Shown piece by piece: positions 49,743 through 58,498 of a stretch of DNA of 64,000 bases. A model generated the notes under the pieces. It did no database searches, was not told where the DNA came from, and saw only the letters and a list, made by a program, of their open reading frames with translations. Where the stretch lies: positions 3,162,001 through 3,226,000 of the forward strand of contig OZ241903.1 in assembly GCA_965203635.1 (NCBI GenBank). The letters run 5' to 3'. The stretch is from Aldehydirespirator sp965203635 (GTDB lineage: Bacteria > Actinomycetota > Acidimicrobiia > Acidimicrobiales > Aldehydirespiratoraceae). How positions within the stretch are numbered: the first letter of the stretch is position 1; every line of letters begins with the position of its first letter. The translations under genes and the position numbers were made by a program.

Positions 49743-49931
49743 GAATTGGCAGCAACACGCACGCATACCGTGCAAAACGCTGCCAATTCACGGCACCGCC
49801 ACCTCCCCATCGCGAACTGGCAGCAACACGCACGCATACCGTGCAAAATGCTGCCAATTCACGGCACCGCCACCTCCCCATCGCGAACTGGCAGCAACAC
49901 GCACGCATACCGTGCAAAATGCTGCCAATTC
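49743..49931. repeat. three-copy 71-bp palindromic array
   Basis: Three 47-bp units (49743-49789, 49814-49860, 49885-49931) are separated by two identical 24-bp spacers. Each unit has outer arms GAATTGGCAGC (or GAACTGGCAGC) / GCTGCCAATTC and a nested inner stem GCACG-CATAC-CGTGC. Units 2 and 3 are identical; unit 1 differs at two bases (T/C in the left arm, C/T near the right arm). The array fills the gap between iolG and the RmlD-like SDR. It can fold as stacked nested hairpins in RNA, or cruciforms in DNA. Confidence 0.9.
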
Positions 49932-49963
49932 CGGGAAGGGGTGCGGGTGGTTCGCATGATCGA

Positions 49964-50974
49964 TCAGGCGATCTCGTCGATGGCTACCGGGCGGCCTTCG
50001 CGGACCGACTTCCAGGCGGCCAGGCCCATCACCAGCGGGGCCCGGCCGTCGGCCAGGCCCACCGGCGAGGGCGCGCCCCGGACCATGGCCACGAAGGCGT
50101 CCCACTCGGCCAGATAGGACGGCGTGTAGCGCTCCAGGAAGAAGTACGGCAGCGGCGTGCCGTGCGCTCCACCGGAATCCCAGTAGCGGGCAGTGGCCGA
50201 GGGCGGATTGTCCGAGCAGGCCATCCCGGCCGACCCGAAGGCCTCAAGCCGCTGGTCGTAGCCGTAGACGGCCCGGCGGCTGTTGTCGATGGTGGCTATC
50301 GCCCCATTCTCGTGGGTCACGACCACCACCGCGGTGTCGAGATCGCCGGCCTCGCCGATGGCCGGATCCACCCGCACCCCGCCGGTGGCGTACACCTCGA
50401 CTGCGTCGCTGCCGGTCACGAACCGGGCCATGTCGAAGTCGTGGATGGTCATGTCGCAGAAGATCCCGCCCGACACCTCGATATAGGGGATGGGCGGCGG
50501 GTCGGGGTCCCGGCTGGAGATGCGGACCAGATGCACGTCGCCCACATCGCCCGCCGCCACCCGGTCGCGCACATGGCGGTGGGCGGCGTCGAAGCGGCGG
50601 TTGAACCCGACCTGCACCGCGATTCCGGCCTCGGTGGCCGCCGCGATGCCCCGGTCCACCTCGGCGAGGTCCAACGACAGCGGCTTCTCGACGAAGGCGG
50701 GCTTGCCCGCGGCCGCCGCCTCCACCAGCAGGTCGATATGGGTGTCGGTGGAGCTGCAGACGGCCACGGCGTCCACATCGTCGGCCTCGATAACCCCGGC
50801 CGGGCTGGTCGCCACCCGGGCGCCGGACTCCCCGGCCACCGACGCGGCCGCGTCGTCGACGACGTCGTACACGGCCGCCAGGATCGTGCCGGGGACCCGC
50901 CGCGAGATCAACTCCGCGTGCATAGAGCCGATCCGCCCGCAGCCGAGCAGCCCGATGCGAACAGGACCGGTCAC
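49964..50974 (-). CDS. iolG: inositol 2-dehydrogenase (Gfo/Idh/MocA family)
   Basis: A 336-aa enzyme starting GTG 50974, overlapping the upstream gene by 4 nt. The NAD motif GLLGCGRIGSMHAE lies at ~8-21, EKP in FVEKPLSLD (~95-103), and the active-site Asp/His pair in FCDMTIHDFDMARF (~168-181). FNRRFD is typical of IolG. It oxidises myo-inositol or a relative to 2-keto-inositol. A second Gfo/Idh/MocA gene occurs in the same operon. The substrate stereochemistry cannot be told from sequence. Confidence 0.9.
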   Translation of the reverse strand: MTGPVRIGLLGCGRIGSMHAELISRRVPGTILAAVYDVVDDAAASVAGESGARVATSPAGVIEADDVDAVAVCSSTDTHIDLLVEAAAAGKPAFVEKPLSLDLAEVDRGIAAATEAGIAVQVGFNRRFDAAHRHVRDRVAAGDVGDVHLVRISSRDPDPPPIPYIEVSGGIFCDMTIHDFDMARFVTGSDAVEVYATGGVRVDPAIGEAGDLDTAVVVVTHENGAIATIDNSRRAVYGYDQRLEAFGSAGMACSDNPPSATARYWDSGGAHGTPLPYFFLERYTPSYLAEWDAFVAMVRGAPSPVGLADGRAPLVMGLAAWKSVREGRPVAIDEIA

Positions 50975-52425
50975 GGCGCGACGGCTTGTCTCAGCGGGCT
51001 GAAGGTCGAGACCACCCGGCCGTTGCGAAGCGCAACGTCGTAGAGGGTGACCGGCTCGGTGGCCGGGTAGCGCAGAGCCTCGCCGGTGCGCAGGTCGAAG
51101 CAGCCGTTGTGCTTGGGGCACTCGACCATGCAGTCGAGCACCGCTCCCTCGGCCAGATGGGCCTGTCCGTGGGTGCACAGCCCATCGCTGAGCACGAATT
51201 CGGAGCTCGAGTCGCCGGCCACGCTGTCCTCGGGATCGAGGCGGTACAGGGCATAGGTGGCGTCGCCGTGGTCCACCCGGCGGGCCGATCCCGCGGCCAG
51301 GCCCTCGGCGGGACCGAGGTCGACCAGGCCGTCGTGCACCTCCCCGGCCCAGGCGGTGACCCCGGTGTTCACGAACGACCGCTCCGAGCCGGCCACGTCG
51401 GGCACGTCGAGGCGGGGATCGTCGTAGGACGGGTCGCGCCACTGGCGGCGCAGCGTGGTGAAGATGCGCCGGTAGGCGCTGATGGTGGACGGGTCCGGCG
51501 GGGCCAGGTACTCCTTGATCTCAGCGTGGAGGGCCGGCAGCGCGTGGTACGGCACCGTGGGGAAGATGTGGTGCTCGACGTGGTAGTTCATGTTCGAGTA
51601 CAGGAACCTCAGGACGGGGTTCATGTACACCGTCCGGGAGTTGTAGCGGTGGTCGAGCACGTCCTCGCGCAGACCGGCGTGCTGCGTCGCCCCGAAGAAC
51701 ACCATGAGCCAGGCCCCGTAGAAGGTCGGCAACCCGATGTACAGCGCCGGCACGATCGAGCCGATGGCGACGCACCACACCGCGGTGCCGCCCAACACGG
51801 CGATGTAGGCCCGTGACTCCCACTTGAGCTTGGGCAGCTCGTCGGTGGGGATGAAGTCCCGGGCGTCGTCGTCGATGCGTCCCGCGGCGTGCTTGAGGGT
51901 GCGCCACACCGCCTTGGGGAGGATCATCACCGGCACGTAGACCCCGAGCACCCTGCGCAGCGACGACGGGCGGGGGAACATGATCTCGGGGTCGCGCCCC
52001 ACCACGATCGTGTCGGTGTGGTGGCGCACATGCGACCAGCGCCAGAGCGTGGGCTGGCGCAGCAGCATGAACGACGCGATGTAGTAGACGACGTCGTTCA
52101 GCCACTTGGTCCTGAACGCGGTGCCGTGCCCGCACTCGTGCCAGCGGGAGTCGCCGGCGCCGCCGTAGAGCGCTCCGTAGACCATGAACGCCGGCACGGC
52201 CCACCACGAGCCCAGCGCTCGGAACGCGAGATACCCGAACACGGCCAGAAGCCCCAGCCACAGGACGGTGTCACGGGCGGCCCGGGCGTTGGTTCGGGCC
52301 TGAAGAGCGCGCAGCCGCTCAGGGTCGATGGGCGGGCGGAACCACTCCGCCTCCACCAGGCCTCTCTCGATGGCCAGCCTGGAGTCGTTCCCGGTGAGGC
52401 CGTAGTCCCGCACGGCTGCGGTCAC
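50971..52425 (-). CDS. fatty-acid-desaturase-fold di-iron oxygenase fused to a Rieske domain (MocD-MocE fusion)
   Basis: A 484-aa chain starting GTG 52425. The N-terminal membrane desaturase domain (~50-330) has three His boxes: HECGH (~96-100), HVRHH (~132-136) and HVEHH (~282-286), plus QHAG (~248). The C-terminal Rieske [2Fe-2S] domain (~350-484) has CTH (~417-419) and CPKH (~436-439), the C-x-H...C-x2-H ligand set. This combines in one protein the roles of MocD and MocE of rhizobial rhizopine (3-O-methyl-scyllo-inosamine) catabolism, where they are needed for O-demethylation. It lies inside the operon directly upstream of iolG. Demethylation of a methyl-inositol or inosamine is inferred. 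Confidence 0.88.
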   Translation of the reverse strand: MTAAVRDYGLTGNDSRLAIERGLVEAEWFRPPIDPERLRALQARTNARAARDTVLWLGLLAVFGYLAFRALGSWWAVPAFMVYGALYGGAGDSRWHECGHGTAFRTKWLNDVVYYIASFMLLRQPTLWRWSHVRHHTDTIVVGRDPEIMFPRPSSLRRVLGVYVPVMILPKAVWRTLKHAAGRIDDDARDFIPTDELPKLKWESRAYIAVLGGTAVWCVAIGSIVPALYIGLPTFYGAWLMVFFGATQHAGLREDVLDHRYNSRTVYMNPVLRFLYSNMNYHVEHHIFPTVPYHALPALHAEIKEYLAPPDPSTISAYRRIFTTLRRQWRDPSYDDPRLDVPDVAGSERSFVNTGVTAWAGEVHDGLVDLGPAEGLAAGSARRVDHGDATYALYRLDPEDSVAGDSSSEFVLSDGLCTHGQAHLAEGAVLDCMVECPKHNGCFDLRTGEALRYPATEPVTLYDVALRNGRVVSTFSPLRQAVAP

Positions 52426-52435
52426 CGCGGCACCA

Positions 52436-53269
52436 TCATGTGGCTGGGCCCGGCGGCCCCAGCTCCGGTCCGGGGAACACCGAATCGCCGGCGCCAAGCA
52501 CGGTCTGGTCCCACTCCACCACCGCTCCGGTCATCATCCCCGACTCGGAGGTGGCCAGGTGCACAACGGTGCGGGCGATCTCCGACGGCTTGATCAGCCG
52601 GCCGAACGGCATCCCGGCCTCGGCCCGCTCCAGCCAGCCGTCGGTGGCGCCGTCGAAAGTGCGCTGGGTCACGTCCTCGGCGGGCGTGTCCATCCAACCG
52701 GGGCAGAGCAGGTTGACCCTTATGCGGTGCCGCATCAGCGCGAACGCCAGGTTGCGGGTCATGGCCACCAGCGCCCCCTTGGAGGTGGAGTACGGCAGCA
52801 GCTTGGGTGGGCCGCCCCGACCGGCCACTGACCCGATGAGCACGATCGTGCCCTCAATCGACTCGCGGGCCATGATCCTCGCCACTCCCTGGCTCAGCAG
52901 GCCCGGCGCCTTGACGTTGACGGCCAGCATGGCGTCCCACAGTTCCGGGGTGGTGTCCCAGACCGTGCCGCGGTCGGTGATGGCCGCGCAGTTGACGAAG
53001 CTGTGGCATGCGCCGAAGCTGCCGTCGAGCACGGCGAGGACCTGCTCACAGGCGCCGGCGTGGCCGAGGTCGGCGGCCAGGAACTCCGCCCGGCACTGCC
53101 CGGTTCGCAGCGACTCCGCGGCTGCCTCGCCCTTGGCGCCGTCCCGGCCGACCAGCAGCAGGCCCGACGCTCCCTCGGAGACCAGCCGCTGCGCCACCGC
53201 GTAGCCGAGGCCCTGAGAGCCTCCCGTGATCAGGGCTACGCCGCCGTGGAAGGAGCCTGGATCAGTCAC
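52436..53269 (-). CDS. short-chain dehydrogenase/reductase
   Basis: A 277-aa classical SDR starting GTG 53269. The cofactor loop is TGGSQGLGYAVA (~15-26). NCAA (~93) stands for the NNAG motif, with the catalytic Ser in IGSVAG and YSTSKGA (~155-161). The C-terminal ~25 residues are an extension. It presumably interconverts a cyclitol hydroxyl and keto group. It is placed between iolD and the MocDE fusion. A minimal hairpin CGCTG-GTG-CAGCG lies in the 66-bp gap upstream (53296-53308). Confidence 0.87.
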   Translation of the reverse strand: MTDPGSFHGGVALITGGSQGLGYAVAQRLVSEGASGLLLVGRDGAKGEAAAESLRTGQCRAEFLAADLGHAGACEQVLAVLDGSFGACHSFVNCAAITDRGTVWDTTPELWDAMLAVNVKAPGLLSQGVARIMARESIEGTIVLIGSVAGRGGPPKLLPYSTSKGALVAMTRNLAFALMRHRIRVNLLCPGWMDTPAEDVTQRTFDGATDGWLERAEAGMPFGRLIKPSEIARTVVHLATSESGMMTGAVVEWDQTVLGAGDSVFPGPELGPPGPAT

Positions 53270-53335
53270 CAGCCCACCACCGCCGCCCGGGCGAGCGCTG
53301 GTGCAGCGACCGACGCGCCGCAGAGCGAACCCGGA

Positions 53336-55237
53336 TCACCAGCCCACCCGCTGGGAGGAGCGCGACTCGTCGAAGCCGGCCCGGGCCTCGAGCACCGCGG
53401 GGAGGGTGCTCACCTCGGGCACGCTGACCTCCCAGAAGGCACCGCCCTCGGTCCAGGAGCTTGGATGCGTCTTCAGCGCGATGACGTAGGTGCGATCAGC
53501 CTCCCTGGCCCGCTCGATGGCCGCCTCGAGCTCGGCCACCGTGCGCACCGTCTCGGCGCCGCAGCCCATCGAGGCCGCGTGGGCCGCGAAGTCCACTTCG
53601 ACGACGTCGGCGTCATCGTCGGCGCGGTCGGTGCGGCAGTCCGACATGAAGTTGTTGAACGACACCCCGCCCGCGGAGACCTGCAGCCGGTCGATGATGG
53701 CGAAGCCGCCGTTGTCGCAGACGATGACGATGAGCTTGTGCCCCGACAGCACCGTGCTGTAGAGGTCGCTGTTCATCATCAGGTACGAGCCGTCGCCGAC
53801 CAGGGCGATCACCTCTCGGTCGGGCATGGCCATCTTCGCTCCCCAGGCCCCCGAGATCTCATACCCCATGCACGAGTAGCCGTACTCGCAGTCGAACGAA
53901 TGGACGCCCTGCGAGCGCCACCCGCTGATCAGCTCGCCGGGGAAGCCCCCCGCGGCGGCGACCACGTAGGTGGACGAGCCGGCGGCCCGGTCGACCGCGC
54001 CGACGACCTGCGCGTAGGTGGGGAGGTCTTCCACCGCGGCGTCGCCGTTGCCGGCTCCCGAGGATCCCAGCGTCACCGGAGCGGCGATCTTGTCGATGTA
54101 CGCGTGGTACTGGGCCGTCTCCGAGGCGGCCCTCACCGACCAGGACTGCGGGGCCCGGTAGTCGCCGACGGCCGCGCCCAGCTCGGCCAGACCTTCCCTG
54201 GCGTCGGCCACCAGCGGAACCGACCGGTGCTTGACCGCGTCGAAGCGGGCCGCGTTCAGCCCGATGATGCGGGCGGCCTCGTCGGAGAACACCGTCCATG
54301 AACCGGTGACGAAGTCCCCGAGACGGGTGCCCACCGCCAGCACGACATCGGCCTCCGCCGCCATGGCGTTGCCCGAGACGCAGCCGGTCACGCCGATCGG
54401 TCCGCAGTTGAGGGGGTGGTGAGCGGGAAGCGAGGTGCGGCCCGCGGTGGTCTCGACCACCGGGATCCCGTGAGCCTCCGCGAAGGCGGCCAGTTGCTCC
54501 TCGGCCAGCGACCAGCGCACGCCGCCGCCGGCGATGATCAGCGGACGCTGCGCGCCGGCCAGCACCTCCCCGGCCCTGCGCAGCTCGCCCCGGTCGGGCC
54601 TGGGCCGGCGGATCTCGTGCACCGTCTCGGTGAAGAAGCGAGCCGGATAGTCGTAGGCGTCGCCCTGCACGTCCTGGGGCAGCCCGATGAAGGCCGGACC
54701 GCAGTCGCCCGGGTCGAGCATGGTGTGGACGGCGTGCGGCAGCGAGTGCACGACCTGCTCGGGTGCGGTGATCCGGTCCCAGAAGCGCACCACGGCCCGG
54801 AAGGCGTCGTTGACGGTGGTGGTGGGGGAACCGAAGTGCTCGACCTGCTGCAGCACCGGATCGACGATGCGGTGGTCGAAGGTGTCGCCCGAGATCAGCA
54901 GCAGCGGCAGCCGGTTGGACAGCGCCACCGCGGCCGCGGTCACCATGTTGGTGGCACCCGGGCCGATCGAGCTGGTGGCCACCATGATCCGGCGCCGCTT
55001 GTGGGCCCGGGTGAAGCCGCAGGCGGCCAGAGCCATGCCCTGCTCGTTCTGGCCCCGCCAGGTGGGCAGCGTGTCACCGGCCCGCTCCAGTTCGTGGCCC
55101 AGGCAGGTGACGTTGCCGTGGCCGAAGATGGCGAACACGCCCGCGAACAGCGGCACGGTCTCGCCGTCGACCTCTATGTGCTGGGCTGCGAGGTAGCGGA
55201 CCACCGCCCCCGAAGTAGTGAGCCTTACCGTCTCCAT
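53336..55237 (-). CDS. iolD: 3D-(3,5/4)-trihydroxycyclohexane-1,2-dione acylhydrolase
   Basis: A 633-aa thiamine-diphosphate enzyme of exact family length. The catalytic Glu lies in RGQNEQGMALAA (~61-72). The ThDP-Mg motif starts LVGDGSYLMMNSD (~479) and ends IVCDNGGFAI. SIGPGATNMVTAAA (~90-103) is typical of the acetolactate-synthase-like fold. It opens the inositol ring, giving 5-deoxy-D-glucuronate. It is the strongest pathway marker in the operon. The 100-bp gap upstream contains GGAAC-N6-GTTCC (55284-55299). Confidence 0.95.
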   Translation of the reverse strand: METVRLTTSGAVVRYLAAQHIEVDGETVPLFAGVFAIFGHGNVTCLGHELERAGDTLPTWRGQNEQGMALAACGFTRAHKRRRIMVATSSIGPGATNMVTAAAVALSNRLPLLLISGDTFDHRIVDPVLQQVEHFGSPTTTVNDAFRAVVRFWDRITAPEQVVHSLPHAVHTMLDPGDCGPAFIGLPQDVQGDAYDYPARFFTETVHEIRRPRPDRGELRRAGEVLAGAQRPLIIAGGGVRWSLAEEQLAAFAEAHGIPVVETTAGRTSLPAHHPLNCGPIGVTGCVSGNAMAAEADVVLAVGTRLGDFVTGSWTVFSDEAARIIGLNAARFDAVKHRSVPLVADAREGLAELGAAVGDYRAPQSWSVRAASETAQYHAYIDKIAAPVTLGSSGAGNGDAAVEDLPTYAQVVGAVDRAAGSSTYVVAAAGGFPGELISGWRSQGVHSFDCEYGYSCMGYEISGAWGAKMAMPDREVIALVGDGSYLMMNSDLYSTVLSGHKLIVIVCDNGGFAIIDRLQVSAGGVSFNNFMSDCRTDRADDDADVVEVDFAAHAASMGCGAETVRTVAELEAAIERAREADRTYVIALKTHPSSWTEGGAFWEVSVPEVSTLPAVLEARAGFDESRSSQRVGW

Positions 55238-55337
55238 GGCCTACCTCTCCGTGGCCTCCCGGCCATCAGTCGATTCGCGTGTGGGAACGAGCGTGTTCCG
55301 TCTCTTGGTAGCAGCTTCCGTGTGCCGCCGCACCCTC

Positions 55338-56513
55338 TCAGTCGATCCTTACCGACACGATGTCCGTCCAGGCGCCGGTCTCCCAGCTGCGCAGCAGCGC
55401 GGCCTGCACGCTCACATACTCCAGCGCCTGCTCCATCCCCGCCGAATGGGGCCGGCCCTCGGCCACTGCGGCCAGGAACTCGTGGTCCTGGATGGTCACC
55501 ACGTCCTCGAACCCGATGGAGTTGGCCTCGCCGGGAACGAAGCCCGCGTGATACGGGTGGCGTTCGCCGGCGTAGACCGTCGTGTAGCCCCGGTCGCCCT
55601 CGATGATGTTGAACAGCCGCATCTGGTTCATGGTCTCGAAGTTCCAGCTGAGCGCGCCGTCGGTGCCGTGGATGTCGAAGGCCATCTGGCTCTGCGGCCC
55701 CACCATCGTCCGGCTCACCTCGAAGGTGCCGCGGCTGCCGTTGGCGAACACGGCCATGGCCCCGAAGTAGTCCTCGTTGGTGACCACCCCGACCGGGTCG
55801 CCCGGTTTGCCCCGGTCGTAGTGGGTGCCCGACGCGGACGGCAGGGGCCGCTCCTTGATGAACGTCTCGCCGGTGCCCACCACCCGCAGGATCGGGCCGT
55901 TGAGCATCATGGCCAGGTCGATGGCGTGGCTGAGGATGTCGGTGGAGACGCCGTGCCCGGCCTGATCGATCAGGAAGCGCCAGCTGAGCAGGCCGAGCGG
56001 ATCGGCGCCGTACATGGAGAAGAAGCGGCCCCGGTAGTTGGTGATCTGCCCCAGCTCGCCCGCCTCGATCAGGTTGCGGGCGTGCTGCACCAGCGGCACG
56101 AACCGGTAGTTGTAGCCGACCCCGGTGATGACCCCCGCGTCACGGCACGCCTTCTCGGCCCGGGCCGTCTGGATGGGAGTGCCCCCGACGGGCTTCTCGC
56201 AGAACACGTGCCTGCCCGACGCGGCGGCTGCCTCGACCAGTTCGCAGTGCACCATGTTGGGCGCGCAGATCACGACCACGTCCACGTCCGGGTGGTCGAC
56301 CGCCACCCGCCAGTCCTCGGTGGCCTCGCGGAAGCCGAAGTCCCTCACCGCGGCGGCCCGCCGCGGTGCCAGCGTGTCGGCGCACACCGTCAGCTCGGCC
56401 CGGTATTCGAGACTGTCGAAGATCAACGGCAGGCGCGCGTAGGACCGGGCGTGGGCCTGGCCCATCCAGCCGAAGCCGATCACGGCGATCCCGATGCGGC
56501 GCGGGGTGCTCAT
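55338..56513 (-). CDS. second Gfo/Idh/MocA-family oxidoreductase
   Basis: A 391-aa enzyme starting ATG 56513 (ATGA overlap with the upstream gene). The NAD motif VIGFGWMGQAHARSY lies at ~10-24, EKP in HVFCEKPVGG (~113-122), GYNYRFVPLV (~140-149), and the active-site Asp/His in STDILSHAIDLAM (~187-199). It is longer than IolG and similar to scyllo-inositol or inosose dehydrogenase-like members. It probably acts on a different cyclitol isomer or on the demethylated intermediate. Presence of two paralogues with little mutual similarity suggests sequential oxidations. Confidence 0.88.
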   Translation of the reverse strand: MSTPRRIGIAVIGFGWMGQAHARSYARLPLIFDSLEYRAELTVCADTLAPRRAAAVRDFGFREATEDWRVAVDHPDVDVVVICAPNMVHCELVEAAAASGRHVFCEKPVGGTPIQTARAEKACRDAGVITGVGYNYRFVPLVQHARNLIEAGELGQITNYRGRFFSMYGADPLGLLSWRFLIDQAGHGVSTDILSHAIDLAMMLNGPILRVVGTGETFIKERPLPSASGTHYDRGKPGDPVGVVTNEDYFGAMAVFANGSRGTFEVSRTMVGPQSQMAFDIHGTDGALSWNFETMNQMRLFNIIEGDRGYTTVYAGERHPYHAGFVPGEANSIGFEDVVTIQDHEFLAAVAEGRPHSAGMEQALEYVSVQAALLRSWETGAWTDIVSVRID

Positions 56514-57466
56514 GAGGCCCTCCGGCGGTCGACGGCGGGATCGGCCGCGGCCGGATCGAGCAGGTGCTCGGGACGGCCACCCCGCAGCCACTGGGCCGCC
56601 TGGCCCAGCGCCTGGTCGAGAAGCCTGACCATTCCCGCAGTGGTCGACGACGCGACGTGCGGGGTGACGATCACATCGTCGCGTCCTAGCAGCGGATGGC
56701 CCACCGGCAGCGGCTCGGGCTCGGTCACGTCCAGCCCGGCTCCGGAGATGCGGCCCGACTCCAGTCCGGCGAGCAGCGCGTCGTGGTCGATCAGCGCGCC
56801 CCGGGCACAGTTGATGATGATGACCCCCGGCTTCATGGAGGCGACGGCGCGGGCGTCGACGATGTGGCGGGTGGCCGCGGTTGCGGGAGCGTGCAGCGAC
56901 ACCGCGTCGCTGTCGCGCCACAAGCCGTCGAGGTCCACCGGCTCGCCGGTCTCCGCCACGAGGGCGGCGTCCAGATGCGGGTCGTGGACCAGCACCCTCA
57001 TGCCGAGCGCGGCCCCGTAGCGCCCCACGCGGCTGCCGATGCGCCCGCAGCCCAGCAGCCCCAGAGTCCGGCCTTGAAGCTCCAGGGCGCGATGGCTGAC
57101 CCGGTAGTCGCCCAGACCGGCCGCGAGCCCGCGCTCGGCGGGCTTGACGCGTTTGGACACGGCCAGCAGCAGCGCCAGGGCGTGCTCGGCGGTGGACACG
57201 GTGGGAGCGTCGGGCGCGTTGCAAGCGGCCACCCCGGCCGCGGCGCACTCGGCGACCGCCACGTTGTCGTAGCCGATGCCGGCGCGGGCCACCACCTTCA
57301 GACGGGGCAGGCGGCGGCAGGCGGCGGAGTCCCAGGACTCCTCCGCGCCGACCACGGCACCGTCGGCGGTGGCGAGGTCGTCGGCCAGCTCGACGTCGTC
57401 GGGTACGGAGACCTCGGGCGGCGGCCGGCGGTCGATCCAGATGCGCCACCGCGCCGGGCCGCTCAT
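56510..57466 (-). CDS. D-3-phosphoglycerate-dehydrogenase-like 2-hydroxyacid dehydrogenase
   Basis: A 318-aa D-2-hydroxyacid dehydrogenase. The NAD loop is LGLLGCGRIGSRVGRYG (~133-149), Arg in INCARGALIDHDAL (~229-242), Glu in TEPEPLP (~258) and His in TPHVAS (~275). ARAGIGYDNVAV and APTVSTAEHALAL are conserved. ATGA-type overlaps join it to the genes on both sides, so it is translated with IolC and the Gfo enzyme. It is not part of the textbook inositol route. It may handle a 2-keto acid from the modified substrate. Confidence 0.87.
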   Translation of the reverse strand: MSGPARWRIWIDRRPPPEVSVPDDVELADDLATADGAVVGAEESWDSAACRRLPRLKVVARAGIGYDNVAVAECAAAGVAACNAPDAPTVSTAEHALALLLAVSKRVKPAERGLAAGLGDYRVSHRALELQGRTLGLLGCGRIGSRVGRYGAALGMRVLVHDPHLDAALVAETGEPVDLDGLWRDSDAVSLHAPATAATRHIVDARAVASMKPGVIIINCARGALIDHDALLAGLESGRISGAGLDVTEPEPLPVGHPLLGRDDVIVTPHVASSTTAGMVRLLDQALGQAAQWLRGGRPEHLLDPAAADPAVDRRRAS

Positions 57467-58428
57467 GCCGCCTCGGCCTCGGAAGGATCCTCACCGGCGA
57501 GCACGGCATCGATCTCGGCCACCGTCGGCATGGCGTCGGCGCATGTCAACCGTCCGGCCACGATCGCGCCGGCGGCATTGGCCCTGGTAACCATCTCGAC
57601 GGGGTCGAGGCCGGCCAGCAGCCCGTCGGCCAGCGCACCACCGAAGGCGTCGCCCGCGCCGAGCCCGCAAACGACCTCGACCGGCACCGGCTGAACGCTG
57701 GACCTGCCCTCCGGCGTGGCCACCAGCACACCGTCGGCCCCCATCTTCACCACCGCCAGCGACACGCCCCGATCGAGCAGCCGGTCGGCGGCCTGGTCGG
57801 GATCGGCGGCACCCACCGCGATCTCGCACTCGGTGCGGTTGCCCACCGCCACGGTGGCGTGGTCGACGGCGGCCCCGATGTGCTCGGCCGCCGCCGCCGG
57901 CGACGACCAGAAGCTGGGCCGGTAGTCCAGGTCGAGCACGGTGTGCTCGGCCCGGTCGCGCCTATCGAGCATGGTCCGGATCGCGGCGCGCGACGGCTCC
58001 TGCGCGAAGCGCGAGCCGGTCACCCACAGCACCGGCACCTCGTAGGCCTCCTCGGGGATGTCCTCGATGGTGAGGTTCATGTCCGGGCCGCGCGGCTCCC
58101 GGTAGAACAGCAGGGGCGGGTCGGTCGGCGGGTCCAGCGCGCAGAAGGCCAGCGCGGTGCGCAGCTGCGGGTCCACCGCCACGTAGTCGTTGACCACCCC
58201 GAACCGCTCGGCCAGGGCGGTGCGGATGTACTCGCCGAACCCGTCGTCGCCGACCCGGGTGACCACCGCCGCCCGCCGGCCCAGCCGGGCCGCGGCCACA
58301 GCCACGTTGGTGGGCGATCCGCCGATCGACTTGGCGAACGACGACACCCCGCTCAGGGGCACGCCGCTCTGCTGGGGGTAGAGATCGACGCTGACGCGGC
58401 CGACGGTGAGCAGCTCGAGTCCGGTCAT
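57463..58428 (-). CDS. iolC: 5-dehydro-2-deoxygluconokinase
   Basis: A 321-aa PfkB-family sugar kinase starting ATG 58428. Substrate motif: GGSPTNVAVAAARLG (~36-50). The catalytic/anion-hole signature is GLGAGDAFGGALADGLL (~253-269), with the base Asp. NRTECEIAVG (~195-204) is typical of IolC. It phosphorylates 5-dehydro-2-deoxygluconate ahead of the aldolase. It overlaps the following dehydrogenase gene by 4 nt. Confidence 0.92.
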   Translation of the reverse strand: MTGLELLTVGRVSVDLYPQQSGVPLSGVSSFAKSIGGSPTNVAVAAARLGRRAAVVTRVGDDGFGEYIRTALAERFGVVNDYVAVDPQLRTALAFCALDPPTDPPLLFYREPRGPDMNLTIEDIPEEAYEVPVLWVTGSRFAQEPSRAAIRTMLDRRDRAEHTVLDLDYRPSFWSSPAAAAEHIGAAVDHATVAVGNRTECEIAVGAADPDQAADRLLDRGVSLAVVKMGADGVLVATPEGRSSVQPVPVEVVCGLGAGDAFGGALADGLLAGLDPVEMVTRANAAGAIVAGRLTCADAMPTVAEIDAVLAGEDPSEAEAA

Positions 58429-58451
58429 AGGTGGCGGGGAAAGGGGTTGGA

Positions 58452-58476
58452 GGCCGTCGTCGAGCCGACGACGGCC
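58452..58476 (-). promoter_or_regulatory. 11-bp perfect hairpin between ABC ATPase and iolC
   Basis: GGCCGTCGTCG and CGACGACGGCC pair perfectly around a 3-nt loop in the 70-bp gap. No T-run follows on the minus strand, so it is more likely an RNA processing or stability element than a terminator. Confidence 0.6.
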
Positions 58477-58498
58477 AACGAGCGGAGGCGGATCACCC

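Noticed and set aside
49743..49931. CRISPR array
   Set aside because: Only three units, the two spacers are identical to each other, the repeats are nested palindromes of 47 bp, and no cas genes are present.
48611..51043. 810-residue plus-strand frame across the repeats and iolG region
   Set aside because: Runs antisense through several genes and through both palindromic arrays; it exists only because GC-rich DNA lacks stops.
53336..55237. Acetolactate synthase large subunit
   Set aside because: The ThDP-enzyme fold is shared, but length (633 aa) and placement with iolB, iolC, iolE and iolG identify IolD.
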